Source of the DNA: DATGMB01 sp035293845
GTDB lineage: Bacteria; Acidobacteriota; Terriglobia; Bryobacterales; Bryobacteraceae
Direction: 5' to 3'
DNA length: 64,000 bases
Assembly: GCA_035293845.1 (NCBI GenBank)
Contig: DATGMB010000240.1
Location: 3,762 to 67,761, forward strand
In this document: positions 1 through 8,014 of the stretch, one piece after another
How positions within the stretch are numbered: the stretch's first letter is position 1
Layout: every line of letters begins with the position of its first letter
Notes under the pieces: model-generated
The model's input: only the letters and a program-made list of their open reading frames with translations
What the model was told of the DNA's origin: nothing
Databases searched by the model: none
Made by a program: the position numbers and the translations under genes

Positions 1-1
1 A

Positions 2-244
2 ATCGTACGCCTCATCCTTTGGCGCGGGATGAAACCGGTAGCGGCTGGCATTATGATCGGCGTTGTGATCGTTCTGCTTATCGGTCGGTCTGTTCAGAGC
101 TTTTTTTACGGTGTTAGCCCGATCGACCTCCAGACAATTGTAATCGCCAGTCTGCTTTTCATGGGAGTTGCGCTCACGGCCAACCTCCTTCCCACATTGC
201 GCGCGCTCAAAGTCGATCCCGCACACGTTTTACGGAGCGAGTAG
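2..244 (+). CDS. C-terminal end of an ABC transporter permease (ADOP/MacB FtsX type), partial
   Basis: The reading frame is open from base 2, so the gene is cut by the window edge and only about 80 residues remain. They hold two hydrophobic membrane segments (around residues 11-28 and 44-64), then the short cytoplasmic tail LRALKVDPAHVLRSE. That tail, with its R/K-V-DP...LR-E pattern, is typical of MacB/FtsX-type permeases. In Acidobacteriota these occur as long orphan permeases (ADOP) with no ATPase beside them. The family role is mechanotransmission by an ABC exporter. The ORF ends in TAG and the following fragment starts only 8 bases later. The family assignment rests on the C-terminus alone. 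Confidence 0.7.
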   Translation: MVRLILWRGMKPVAAGIMIGVVIVLLIGRSVQSFFYGVSPIDLQTIVIASLLFMGVALTANLLPTLRALKVDPAHVLRSE

Positions 245-252
245 CTAAATGT

Positions 253-672
253 GTGTTCGGTGGAACCGTCTGGGAGCTTACTTCGAGGTCAGACTTTACG
301 CGCGTCGCCTCGCCATTCTCGGAAGCAGCCCAGGTTCACGTTTGGCTCCATGACTGTCGGACTCAATTTGAGAAACTTGCCGCCGCTAGAGGGGAAGAAT
401 CGTGGCGCGCTACAGTCTACGGACCGCGGAAGTTCGAGGATATGGACCGTGATGATCGTGTCCGGGCTTGCTACCAGCACTGTGCTCTGAAGTGGGTCAT
501 GTCGGAACGCATGACAAATCAGACTCTACGCGAACGGTTTCGGCTCCCAGAGAGCAAGAGCGCGATTGTCTCTCAGGTGATCGGAGCGGCGATCGACTCG
601 GGACTGGTCAAGCCGGACGAAGCCGTTGGGGGCTCACGAAAGTATGCTCGCTATTTGCCGTTTTGGGCCTGA
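253..672 (+). pseudogene. C-terminal remnant of a Schlafen/AlbA_2-type ATP-binding (RecG-like) protein
   Basis: The frame encodes 139 residues. From about residue 35 onward it matches the usual C-terminus of bacterial AlbA_2/Schlafen ATP-binding proteins, often labelled RecG-like. The hallmarks are DRDDRVRACYQHCALKWV, then RMTNQTLRERFRLPESK, and the terminal SRKYARYLPFWA. The N-terminal AlbA_2 fold and most of the winged-helix region are missing, and the first 30 residues resemble nothing known. I infer a gene stump left by deletion or recombination rather than a functional protein. Base composition here is visibly less GC-rich than in the metabolic genes that follow. A translated start at GTG 253 is possible but unsupported by a ribosome binding site. 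Confidence 0.6.
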
Positions 673-838
673 GGGGTTCATTTAAGCTAAAGAGTCTTGA
701 CAACACCTCCCCGGGCGTAAGCACTTGAAAGTCAATAGCTTCTTATTTAAGCTCGTCCTTCGCGGTTCCCCACCGAGGGCGTAAGGTGCGATTCCGGGCA
801 GGATGGCGCGATCGGCACACGGCAGCGTAGCTCCAGGC

Positions 839-1810
839 TCAGTACCGCCACAGCCAGCGGGCTTTCTCCAGCACCTTCTCCACATTCGGCAGGAAGGCCT
901 CTTCGAGCGGCGGGCTGTAGGGCACGGGCGTATCGGGCGCGGTAACGCGGAGAATCGGCCCGTCCAGGTATTCGAAGACCGTCTCGGTGATGCTCACCGC
1001 CAGCTCGCCCGCCAGGCCCGCGGTGCGGGTGTCCTCGTGGACCAGCAGCACCTTCGAGGTCTTTTTGACGCTCTCGCAGACGGTTTCGCGATCGAGCGGC
1101 AGCAGCGTGCGCAGATCGACCACCTCGGCCGAGGCGCCTTCCGCAGCCAGCCGTTCGGCGGCTTCGAGGGCAGTCCAGACCATGGCGCCGTAGGCCACGA
1201 TGGTCAGGTCTTTGCCTTCCCGGACGACCTTGGCCTTGCCGATGGGCACGGTGTAATCGGCGGCAGGAAGGTCCTCCTTGATCTTGCGGTAGAGGCCCTT
1301 GTGCTCGAAGAAGATGACGGGGTCGTTGTCGCGAATTGCGGCCTTGATGAGGCCTTTGGCATCGTAGGCCGTCGCCGGCGCGACGACCTTCAGGCCGGGC
1401 GTCTTGACGAACCACATTTCCGGGTTCTGGGAATGGAACGGGCCGCCGTGGATACCGCCGCCCGAGGGAGCGCGGATCACGATCGGCACGGGCGCGTCCC
1501 AGCGGTAGCGGCATTTGGCGGCGAAATTCACAATCTGGTCGAAACCGCAGGAAATAAAATCGGCGAATTGCATTTCGGCGACCGGCCGAAGGCCGAGAAA
1601 CGACGCGCCGATGGCGGCCCCCACAATGGCGGCCTCGGAAATGGGCGTATCGACGACGCGCTTTTCGCCGAAGCGCTCGAGGAAGCCGGCGGTCACCTTG
1701 AAGGCGCCGCCATAAACGCCGATGTCCTCGCCGATGCAGAACACGGCGGGGTCGCGTTCCATTTCTTCCCAAAGTCCTTCACGGATGGCTTCGAGATAGG
1801 TGGTGGGCAT
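839..1810 (-). CDS. 2-oxoacid dehydrogenase E1 component, beta subunit
   Basis: The 323-residue product is a transketolase-like E1 beta subunit of a pyruvate or branched-chain 2-oxoacid dehydrogenase. With E1 alpha it forms the thiamine-diphosphate heterotetramer that decarboxylates the 2-oxoacid and loads the lipoyl arm of E2. Visible hallmarks are the N-terminal EAIREGLWEEMERDP and GEDIGVYGGAF, the pyrimidine-binding segment with DTPISEAAIVGAAIG, and the C-terminal transketolase domain starting near VREGKDLTIVAYG. Length is normal for the family. It lies 3 bases downstream of the alpha subunit, so the pair is one operon. E2 and E3 are not in the window. Sequence alone does not separate pyruvate from branched-chain specificity. 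Confidence 0.95.
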   Translation of the reverse strand: MPTTYLEAIREGLWEEMERDPAVFCIGEDIGVYGGAFKVTAGFLERFGEKRVVDTPISEAAIVGAAIGASFLGLRPVAEMQFADFISCGFDQIVNFAAKCRYRWDAPVPIVIRAPSGGGIHGGPFHSQNPEMWFVKTPGLKVVAPATAYDAKGLIKAAIRDNDPVIFFEHKGLYRKIKEDLPAADYTVPIGKAKVVREGKDLTIVAYGAMVWTALEAAERLAAEGASAEVVDLRTLLPLDRETVCESVKKTSKVLLVHEDTRTAGLAGELAVSITETVFEYLDGPILRVTAPDTPVPYSPPLEEAFLPNVEKVLEKARWLWRY

Positions 1811-1813
1811 GGG

Positions 1814-2824
1814 CTACTCGGTTCCGTACACGCCTTCAGTCAACGTGGCCGGATCGGGAAACGGGCATTTTTCCGCCCAGGCGACGGCATCGTCAATCTC
1901 GCGCAGGATTTCGGCGCGCGCGGCGTCGAGCTGACCGCGCCCGGCCCAGCCGTTTTCGATCATGCGCTGTTCGAGGCGCACGATGGGGTCGAGCTTGCCC
2001 CATTCCTCGAACAGTTCCGACGGCACGTAGTGCGCGGCGTCATGCGCGGAGTGGCCGGTCATGCGGAAGGTCTTGCACTCGAGCAGGTACGGGCCGAGAC
2101 CGGCGCGGGCGTGCGCGACGGCGCGGCCGGCGGCCTGGTAGACGGCAAAAACGTCATTGCCATCGACAATCTCCGCGGGGATGCCGTAGGCCGGGCCCTT
2201 ATCGGCGATGTGGGCGCAGGCCATCTGCTGCGATAGCGGCGTCGAATAGGCGTACTGATTGTTGTTGCAAATGAACACCACGGGCAGCTTCTGGACGGCC
2301 GCGAAGTTGACGCCCTCATGCCAATCGCCGCGGCTGGTGGCGCCGTCGCCGAAGTAGGAGAAGCAGACGCCGTCAATGCCCTTATAGCGCATGGCCAGCG
2401 CCGTGCCCGCCGCGACGGGGACGGTGGCGGCGAGCGCGCTGATGATGGAGACCAGGCCGAGCTGCAGGTCGCCCATGTGCATGTTGCCATCGCGGCCGCG
2501 CGTGGGGCCGGCGGCGCGGCCCATGTACTGCGCGAAGATCTGGCGGGGCGTCATGCCGCGGATGAGCATCACCGCCATATCGCGGTGGGACGGGAACAGC
2601 ACATCCTGGGGCTCCGAATGGAGCGCCGTGCCGACCGGGATGGCTTCCTGGCCGCGGCCCACGTAAACGCCGCCGACGATCTTGCCCTGCCGGTAAAGCT
2701 TGCGTTCGATGCGGTCCTCGATTTCCCGCATCAGGACCATGTAGTGCAGAAAGCGGCCCGCCAGGGCGGCTTCGCTGCCGGAATGGGTCTCTTGGTGCGG
2801 AGAGATAGCCTGTGCGATGCCCAT
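1814..2824 (-). CDS. 2-oxoacid dehydrogenase E1 component, alpha subunit
   Basis: This 336-residue protein is the alpha partner of the E1 enzyme encoded just downstream. The thiamine-diphosphate motif is intact: GDGATSRGDW begins at residue 159 and the closing NNN is at 187-189. The SAHDAA loop near residue 260 corresponds to the phosphorylation-loop region of the family. The N-terminus has a short polar extension before the conserved FLHYMVLMREIEDR helix. The start ATG at 2824 has no clear Shine-Dalgarno. A TATACT box on the minus strand (2845-2850) lies about 20 bases upstream and may be its -10 element. Specificity for pyruvate or branched-chain 2-oxoacids is undecided. Confidence 0.95.
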   Translation of the reverse strand: MGIAQAISPHQETHSGSEAALAGRFLHYMVLMREIEDRIERKLYRQGKIVGGVYVGRGQEAIPVGTALHSEPQDVLFPSHRDMAVMLIRGMTPRQIFAQYMGRAAGPTRGRDGNMHMGDLQLGLVSIISALAATVPVAAGTALAMRYKGIDGVCFSYFGDGATSRGDWHEGVNFAAVQKLPVVFICNNNQYAYSTPLSQQMACAHIADKGPAYGIPAEIVDGNDVFAVYQAAGRAVAHARAGLGPYLLECKTFRMTGHSAHDAAHYVPSELFEEWGKLDPIVRLEQRMIENGWAGRGQLDAARAEILREIDDAVAWAEKCPFPDPATLTEGVYGTE

Positions 2825-3009
2825 TTTTTGTGGATACCCCGGTTAGTATAGCGCGTTAGTACCGCCTGGCATGGGCGGCGTGCCGGATCGGGCGCCAGGG
2901 CTGCGGGTCGGATGCAGGGCGGGCGCGCGGTCCCGTTCCGCACAAAACGGCCTCCCGCCTGGCCCCTCACGCCGGCTGCCCGCCATTACCCTGAAGTAAG
3001 GAGGGAGCG

Positions 3010-4875
3010 GTGCACGCACAGCATGGCTACCCGCGCCCGCAACTGGAGCGGCCGGAGTGGTTCAGCCTGGATGGAGAGTGGGAATTTGCGCTGGATCCGG
3101 AGGCGGTCTGGAAAACGCCCGGCGAACCGGACTGGAACGCACGCATTCGCGTTCCGTTCGCCCCTGAGACACCCGCCAGCGGCGTCGGGAACACGGGATT
3201 TTACCGGGCCTGCTGGTACCGGCGGCAATTCGATGCGCCCCGTTTGCGGGCGGGCGAGCGGCTGGTGCTGCATCTGTGCGCCGTGGATTCCTGCGCGACG
3301 GTGTGGGTCAACGGCCATCTGGCAGCGACACACCGCGGCGGGTACACCCCGTTCTCCGCGGAGATCACGGAGCACCTGAATGCGGGCGGGCCCCAGACCG
3401 TGGTGGTGCGCGCCTATGACGATCCCGCCGACCTGGCGAAACCGCGCGGCAAGCAGGACTGGCAGCTTCATCCCCACTCGATCTGGTATTACCGGACCAC
3501 CGGCATCTGGCAGAGCGTCTGGATGGAGCGGCTGCCGGAGACGGCGCTCGGCCAGGTGCGCTGGACGCCGAACGTCGAGCGCTGGGAGGTCGGCTTCGAG
3601 GCCTGGTTGAGCGGCAAACGGCGCGACGACCTGCGGCTCAACGTGAAGCTCTATGCGGGCGACGACCTGCTGGCGGACGATACCTACGCCGTGGTCGCCC
3701 ACGAGGTGCACCGGCGAATCGCGCTCTCCGACCCCGGCATCGACGATTACCGCAACGAGCTGCTGTGGAGCCCCGAAACACCGAACCTGATCTACGCCGA
3801 GCTGCGGCTCAGCGATGAGCGCGGGCAACTGCTCGATACCGCGCGCAGCTACACGGCGCTGCGCGCGATCGGCGCGCAGGGCGACAAGTTCGTGCTGAAC
3901 GGGCGGCCCTACCAGTTGCGGATGGTGCTCGACCAGGGCTATTGGCCGGAGACCGGACTCACCGCGCCGGATGACGATGCCTACCGGCGCGACGTGGAGC
4001 TGGCCAAGGCGATGGGCTTCAACGGCGTGCGCAAGCATCAGAAGATCGAAAGCCCGCGCTACCTGTACTGGGCGGATACGCTGGGGCTGGTGGTGTGGGA
4101 GGAGATGCCGAGCGCGTACCGCTTCACGCGGCAATCGATCGAGCAGGTGACGCGCGAATGGACGGAAGCCCTGGCCCGCGATTCGAGCCACCCGTGCATC
4201 GTTGCCTGGGTGCCCTTCAACGAATCGTGGGGCGTGCCGGACCTGCCCGATAGCCCGGCGCAGCGCCACTACGTGCAGGCGCTCTATCACCTCACCAAGA
4301 CGCTCGACCCTTCGCGGCCGGTGATCGGCAACGACGGGTGGGAGAGCGTGGCGACGGACATTATCGGGATTCACGACTACGACGACCAGCCGGAGCGGCT
4401 CGCGAAGCGGTACGTGGTGGAAGAGATTCCGCGGCTGTTCAAGCGCGAGCGTCCGGGAGGCCGGCTGCTGATGCTGCAGGGCGAAGCGCTCGAGCAGCCC
4501 ATCATGCTGACGGAGTTCGGCGGCATCGCGTTTTCGCGCGATGCGGCGCATACCTGGGGCTACTCGCGGTCCGATACGGAAGAGGATTTCGGCCGCCGGT
4601 ATCTGGAGCTGCTGAAGGTGGTGCGCGCGCTGCCCATGCTGGCCGGCTTCTGCTACACGCAGTTCGCCGATACGTACCAGGAAGCCAACGGACTACTCTA
4701 TGCCGATCGCACGCCCAAGTTCGCGATCGAGCACATCGCGCTGGCGACCCGCGGGCCGCGCACGCAGCGCGATTTTCAGATCGTCTGGGAGTGGCGCGAG
4801 CGCCTGATGAACCAACAGCGGCAGCAGTACGTGATTCCCAGCGAGGACCACCACACGGCGCATGACCCGCGATAA
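3010..4875 (+). CDS. Glycoside hydrolase family 2 (beta-galactosidase/glucuronidase-like)
   Basis: The protein has 621 residues and the GH2 layout: an N-terminal jelly-roll sugar-binding domain (about 1-170), an immunoglobulin-like domain (170-285) and a TIM barrel (285-590). The acid/base is Glu405 in VPFNESWG and the nucleophile is Glu502 in MLTEFGG, both in canonical contexts. No signal peptide is seen, so it probably acts in the cytoplasm on imported oligosaccharides. The GTG start at 3010 is chosen because a strong Shine-Dalgarno (AAGGAGG, within 2997-3006) sits at correct spacing. It overlaps the next glycosidase by 14 bases, suggesting co-translation. Exact substrate (galactoside, glucuronide or mannoside) cannot be told from motifs. 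Confidence 0.92.
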   Translation: MHAQHGYPRPQLERPEWFSLDGEWEFALDPEAVWKTPGEPDWNARIRVPFAPETPASGVGNTGFYRACWYRRQFDAPRLRAGERLVLHLCAVDSCATVWVNGHLAATHRGGYTPFSAEITEHLNAGGPQTVVVRAYDDPADLAKPRGKQDWQLHPHSIWYYRTTGIWQSVWMERLPETALGQVRWTPNVERWEVGFEAWLSGKRRDDLRLNVKLYAGDDLLADDTYAVVAHEVHRRIALSDPGIDDYRNELLWSPETPNLIYAELRLSDERGQLLDTARSYTALRAIGAQGDKFVLNGRPYQLRMVLDQGYWPETGLTAPDDDAYRRDVELAKAMGFNGVRKHQKIESPRYLYWADTLGLVVWEEMPSAYRFTRQSIEQVTREWTEALARDSSHPCIVAWVPFNESWGVPDLPDSPAQRHYVQALYHLTKTLDPSRPVIGNDGWESVATDIIGIHDYDDQPERLAKRYVVEEIPRLFKRERPGGRLLMLQGEALEQPIMLTEFGGIAFSRDAAHTWGYSRSDTEEDFGRRYLELLKVVRALPMLAGFCYTQFADTYQEANGLLYADRTPKFAIEHIALATRGPRTQRDFQIVWEWRERLMNQQRQQYVIPSEDHHTAHDPR

Positions 4876-6046
4876 GCCAGGCGGCGCCGGCCGGCTGGAA
4901 GAGCCGCCCCGCGAAAGGCTCTTCCGGTCGTTTTGGATGGCCGGCTTCGAGTGCTCCTGCCAGATCAACGCGGCCGGCACGCGGCTCGATATGACGGCGG
5001 CTCTGCAGCACGACGTGTACGCCGCCGAGGACTACCGGCGGATTCGCGAGCTCGGCATGGAGGTGGCGCGCGACGGCCTGCGCTGGCACCGGATCGACCG
5101 CGCCGGGCGGTACGACTGGTCCTCCTGGCTCCCGATGCTGGACGCGGCCGGCGAGGCCGGCGTGCAGGTGATCTGGGACCTGTGCCACTACGGCTGGCCG
5201 GACGATCTCGACATCTTCTCCGGCGCGTTTCTGGAGCGGTTCGCAGCCTATGCCGCGGCGGCGGCGCGGGTGCATGTGGAGCGCACCGGCAATCCGGGCT
5301 TCTGGACGCCGGTGAATGAGATCAATTTCTTCACGTGGGCGGCGACCCGCGACCTGATGTTCCCGTATGCGCACGGGCGCGACGGCGAGCTGAAGCGGCA
5401 GCTCGTGCGCGCGGCGATCGCGGCGGTGCGGGCGGTGCGGGCGGAAGCTCCGGGCGCGCGCTTCGTGTTTCCGGAGCCGCTGATCCACAACGTGCCGCCG
5501 CGGTGGCGGCCGTGGGACAAGGCGCCGTCGCAGATGCAGCGCGCGAGCCAGTTCGAAGCGTGGGACATGATTGCCGGGCGCGTCGAGCCGGAGCTGGGCG
5601 GAGCGGAGGAGCATCTGGATATCGTAGGGGTCAACTTCTACGCCGCCAATCAGTGGGAGGTGCCCGGCGGGCGGAAGCTGCACTGGGACAACGGTTCGAA
5701 CGATCCGCGCTGGGTGCCGCTCCACCGTCTGCTGGCCGAGGTGGCGGAGCGCTACCGCCGTCCGCTGTTTCTGGCCGAGACGAGCCATTACGGCATCGGG
5801 CGAGCCGACTGGCTGAACGAGATCGCGCGCGAATGCCGCAAAACGGTGGACGCCGGCGTGCCGCTCCACGGCGCGTGCCTGTACCCGATCCTCGACCGCT
5901 TCGACTGGGAGGACCGGACGCACTGGCACAACAGCGGGCTGTGGGACATGGTGCCGAACGGCCGCGGCCACTACCGGCGCGTGCTGAACGAGGAGTATGC
6001 GGCGGCGCTGCGGCGGGCGCAGGAACTCCTTGGGGTTGGGGATTAG
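4862..6046 (+). CDS. GH1-like (clan GH-A) family glycoside hydrolase
   Basis: The 394-residue TIM-barrel protein resembles divergent beta-glucosidase-like enzymes of clan GH-A. The acid/base candidate is Glu153 in TPVNEINF, and the nucleophile candidate is Glu306 in FLAETSHYG. The N-terminal FECSCQINAAGTRLDM plays the role of the usual substrate-binding start of GH1, and GVNFYAANQWE is the conserved strand near the barrel end. It is shorter than classical GH1 enzymes (about 450) and lacks a signal peptide. It overlaps the upstream GH2 gene by 14 bases, so the two probably work on the same intracellular oligosaccharide. Its stop TAG lies inside a TTGGGGA heptad array. Confidence 0.85.
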   Translation: MTRDKPGGAGRLEEPPRERLFRSFWMAGFECSCQINAAGTRLDMTAALQHDVYAAEDYRRIRELGMEVARDGLRWHRIDRAGRYDWSSWLPMLDAAGEAGVQVIWDLCHYGWPDDLDIFSGAFLERFAAYAAAAARVHVERTGNPGFWTPVNEINFFTWAATRDLMFPYAHGRDGELKRQLVRAAIAAVRAVRAEAPGARFVFPEPLIHNVPPRWRPWDKAPSQMQRASQFEAWDMIAGRVEPELGGAEEHLDIVGVNFYAANQWEVPGGRKLHWDNGSNDPRWVPLHRLLAEVAERYRRPLFLAETSHYGIGRADWLNEIARECRKTVDAGVPLHGACLYPILDRFDWEDRTHWHNSGLWDMVPNGRGHYRRVLNEEYAAALRRAQELLGVGD

Positions 6047-6063
6047 GGATTGGGGATTGGGGA
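6030..6063 (+). repeat. Heptanucleotide tandem repeat (TTGGGGA type) at a gene end
   Basis: Four heptads run from 6036 to 6063: TTGGGGA, TTAGGGA, TTGGGGA, TTGGGGA. A partial unit (TTGGGG) sits at 6030-6035. The second unit, TTAGGGA, supplies the TAG stop codon (6044-6046) of the GH1-like gene, and the last coding residues (GVGD) are read from the repeat. The reverse complement unit CCCCAAT occurs again at 60818-60831. The unit resembles the heptameric short tandem repeats known from cyanobacteria. Confidence 0.8.
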
Positions 6064-6076
6064 GCCGCGCGAGCGG

Positions 6077-6082
6077 TAGAAT
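6077..6082 (+). promoter_or_regulatory. Candidate -10 box (TAGAAT) for a leaderless transcript
   Basis: TAGAAT lies 6 bases upstream of the ATG at 6089. With transcription starting about 7 bases after the box, the message would begin at or next to the start codon. No Shine-Dalgarno is present. No good -35 box is visible. Confidence 0.4.
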
Positions 6083-6088
6083 TTGGGC

Positions 6089-6604
6089 ATGCCGCACCAG
6101 TTCACCACTTCGTATCTCGAGGATTCGCTGGCGATGTTCCGGCAATACAAGCAACAGGCCGAGCGCGCCATGGCGCAGGTCTCCGACGGGCAACTCTTTG
6201 CAGTTCTCGACGGGGAGGCGAATTCGATCGCGCTGATCGTCAAGCACATGGCCGGAAACATGCGGTCGCGGTGGACGGATTTTCTGACCACGGACGGTGA
6301 AAAGCCGGACCGCAACCGCGACAGCGAATTCGAAGAGCCGCCGGCGACGCGCGAGGAAATGATGCGGCTGTGGGAGGACGGCTGGCGGCGGGTATTCGCG
6401 GCGATCGAGCCGCTGACGGAAGCGGACCTGGCACGCACGGTGACGATCCGCGGCGAGCCGCACTCGGTGATGCAGGCGATCCAGCGGCAGATCGCGCACT
6501 ATGCCATGCACATCGGGCAGATCGTTCTGCTGGCGAAGCATTTCGCGGGCGCGGAGTGGAAGACGCTGACGATTCCGAAGAGGAAGGCAGGAGCCAGGAG
6601 TTAG
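6089..6604 (+). CDS. DinB-like / DUF1572 family protein
   Basis: The 171-residue product is a four-helix-bundle DinB-superfamily protein. It contains SIALIVKHMAGNMRSRW, with the first metal-ligand histidine, and the C-terminal AHYAMHIGQIVLLAKHF, with two further histidines three helical turns apart. These match the DUF1572 pattern. Members are putative metal-dependent transferases of unknown substrate, sometimes linked to thiol or stress metabolism. The ATG at 6089 is preferred over TTG 6083 because a TAGAAT box sits just upstream. The last residues (KAGARS) and the TAG stop are encoded by AGGAGNN heptad repeats, so the C-terminus was reshaped by the repeat. Confidence 0.8.
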   Translation: MPHQFTTSYLEDSLAMFRQYKQQAERAMAQVSDGQLFAVLDGEANSIALIVKHMAGNMRSRWTDFLTTDGEKPDRNRDSEFEEPPATREEMMRLWEDGWRRVFAAIEPLTEADLARTVTIRGEPHSVMQAIQRQIAHYAMHIGQIVLLAKHFAGAEWKTLTIPKRKAGARS

Positions 6605-6681
6605 GAGACAGGAGTCAGGAGTCAGGAGTCGGAATGCGGGGCGCGCCTCCAGGCTTGTGAGCTCCTGTCTCCTTCCTCCTA
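6589..6681. repeat. AGGAGNN heptad array with an inverted arm between convergent genes
   Basis: Six tandem heptads at 6589-6630 (AGGAGCC, AGGAGTT, AGGAGAC, then AGGAGTC three times) are followed by a spacer and an inverted arm at 6660-6681. Read on the minus strand, that arm is TAGGAGG AAGGAGA CAGGAGC. The arms can pair (GGAGACAGGAG with CTCCTGTCTCC), so the element could act as a bidirectional terminator between the two convergent genes. The forward arm provides the TAG stop of the DinB-like gene, and the reverse arm provides the TAG stop of the amidohydrolase. Confidence 0.8.
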
Positions 6682-7950
6682 TATCCCGTACAGCTTTTTC
6701 GCGTTGTCCCGCAGGACCATGCGTGCCAGCTCGCTCGCACGTTCCCGCGTGATTTCACCGTCGCGGAGCATGGCGGTCAGCGCGATGGCCAGGGCTTTGC
6801 GTCCGGCGCGGGCGGCCGCGACCAGGGATTCTTCCCATCCCATTTCATCGCTGTAGGGATAGGCATCGGTCGCGAACATCACTTTTTCGGGCACGAACTC
6901 CAGCCATTCGCGGAGCGTTTGGGCGAGCGTGGCCGGTGCGAGCGACAAAGACTGCGCGGAGAAATCGACGTAAGCGTTGGGCTTGGTGAGCAGGGCGGTG
7001 ATTTCGCGGGTAAACGGCCAGCCGCCGTGGATCATGACGAATTTCGTCTTGCGCAGTCCAGGATCGTCGAGCACGGATTCGAGGTTCAGCGGGTTGGCGC
7101 CGGCGACGTCGAAATATCCTCCCGCGCCGGCCATGGTGTGGATGTGGACGGCCATGCCGAGGCGGCCGCATTCGGCGGCGATGTAGCGGAAGAAGTAATC
7201 CTGGAGCGGCTTGTATTCGGCTTCCGAAAGGGCGGCGTGACGGGCATAAATTCGCTCGGCCGCGGCGCGGTCGACGGCATCGAACGAAAGCGAGCGGAGA
7301 TAAGCGGCTTCGAACTTTCCGGCGATGGCGCCGCCCTGGCGCTGGCGTTCGAGAGTCGGGGTCACCACGCGCGCGAGATACCCGGCGAGCGTGGCGGGCG
7401 GCGCGGTGAGGCCGGAATCGCGGAGATAGCGCTCGCGCAGCTTGTCTTCGAGCGCGAAAAACGACTTGCGGTCGGAGTTGCGGGCGGCGAGCGCATCGGT
7501 GGGGAGCGGGTACATCAGGGCGTCGAGGTAGGGCACCCAGCGGAAGCGCGGCGGCTGAATGCTCGGGCCCATTTTGACGCGGTTGGCGAACAGGATCTCG
7601 ATGCCGGCGCGGTCGAGCACCCAGGCGGGATAGGCGTTGCCGCGCTCCTGGATGGCGCGGGCTTTGGCGGCGCGGTCCGTGGAGCCGTACAGAGCGCGGG
7701 CGGCGTCGAGGACGGCCGGCGCGCCGGGCCGGAGATTGACGGGATCGGATTCGGGCTCCATGTTGTCGACGGGCAGGGCGTCGAAGAAGCGGTCGGCGGG
7801 CTCGCCGGGCGCGGTGACGCGGACGGGGTGCGCGTGATTGTCGATGGCGGGGATGCGGTCGATTTCCGCGGCGAGATCGGGGTCGGCCGCGGGGCGGTCG
7901 CGGGCGCATCCGGCAAGCAGGAGGAGGGCGATCAGGAGAACGCGTATCAC
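6679..7950 (-). CDS. Lipoprotein amidohydrolase (Amidohydrolase_2 family)
   Basis: The 423-residue protein starts with a lipoprotein signal (hydrophobic core, then LLLAGC with Cys15), so it is probably tethered to a membrane after export. The mature part carries the metal-binding HxH motif in IPAIDNHAHP. Further ligands are likely in AVHIHTMAG, FVMIHGGWPF and FATDAYPY, and the C-terminus reads VLRDNAKKLYGI, typical of the family. Reactions in the family are hydrolysis or decarboxylation of small carboxylic or amide substrates; the substrate here is unknown. The start is GTG 7950. A TAAAAT box 8 bases upstream suggests a leaderless message. The gene is divergent from gamma-glutamyltransferase. 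Confidence 0.87.
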   Translation of the reverse strand: MIRVLLIALLLLAGCARDRPAADPDLAAEIDRIPAIDNHAHPVRVTAPGEPADRFFDALPVDNMEPESDPVNLRPGAPAVLDAARALYGSTDRAAKARAIQERGNAYPAWVLDRAGIEILFANRVKMGPSIQPPRFRWVPYLDALMYPLPTDALAARNSDRKSFFALEDKLRERYLRDSGLTAPPATLAGYLARVVTPTLERQRQGGAIAGKFEAAYLRSLSFDAVDRAAAERIYARHAALSEAEYKPLQDYFFRYIAAECGRLGMAVHIHTMAGAGGYFDVAGANPLNLESVLDDPGLRKTKFVMIHGGWPFTREITALLTKPNAYVDFSAQSLSLAPATLAQTLREWLEFVPEKVMFATDAYPYSDEMGWEESLVAAARAGRKALAIALTAMLRDGEITRERASELARMVLRDNAKKLYGI

Positions 7951-7958
7951 GGCTACAG

Positions 7959-8014
7959 ATTTTACCTATACCTGATCTCTAGTTCTGCCCGATACATTGG
8001 TATCATTGCGATAC
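7959..8014. promoter_or_regulatory. Divergent promoter region with an inverted repeat (GATAC-4-GTATC)
   Basis: On the minus strand TAAAAT (7959-7964) lies 8 bases before the amidohydrolase GTG. On the plus strand TATCAT (8001-8006) lies 8 bases before the ATG of gamma-glutamyltransferase. The plus-strand box overlaps the inverted repeat GATACATTGGTATC (7991-8004), and a third GATAC half-site follows at 8010-8014. This could be an operator controlling one or both genes. No regulator is identified. Confidence 0.35.

Noticed and set aside
803..2236. A 477-codon plus-strand frame across the E1 genes
   Set aside because: Antisense to the unmistakable E1 beta and E1 alpha genes; no recognisable protein features.
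4502..6541. A 679-codon minus-strand frame across the two glycosidases
   Set aside because: Antisense shadow of GH2 and GH1-like genes whose catalytic residues are clear on the plus strand.
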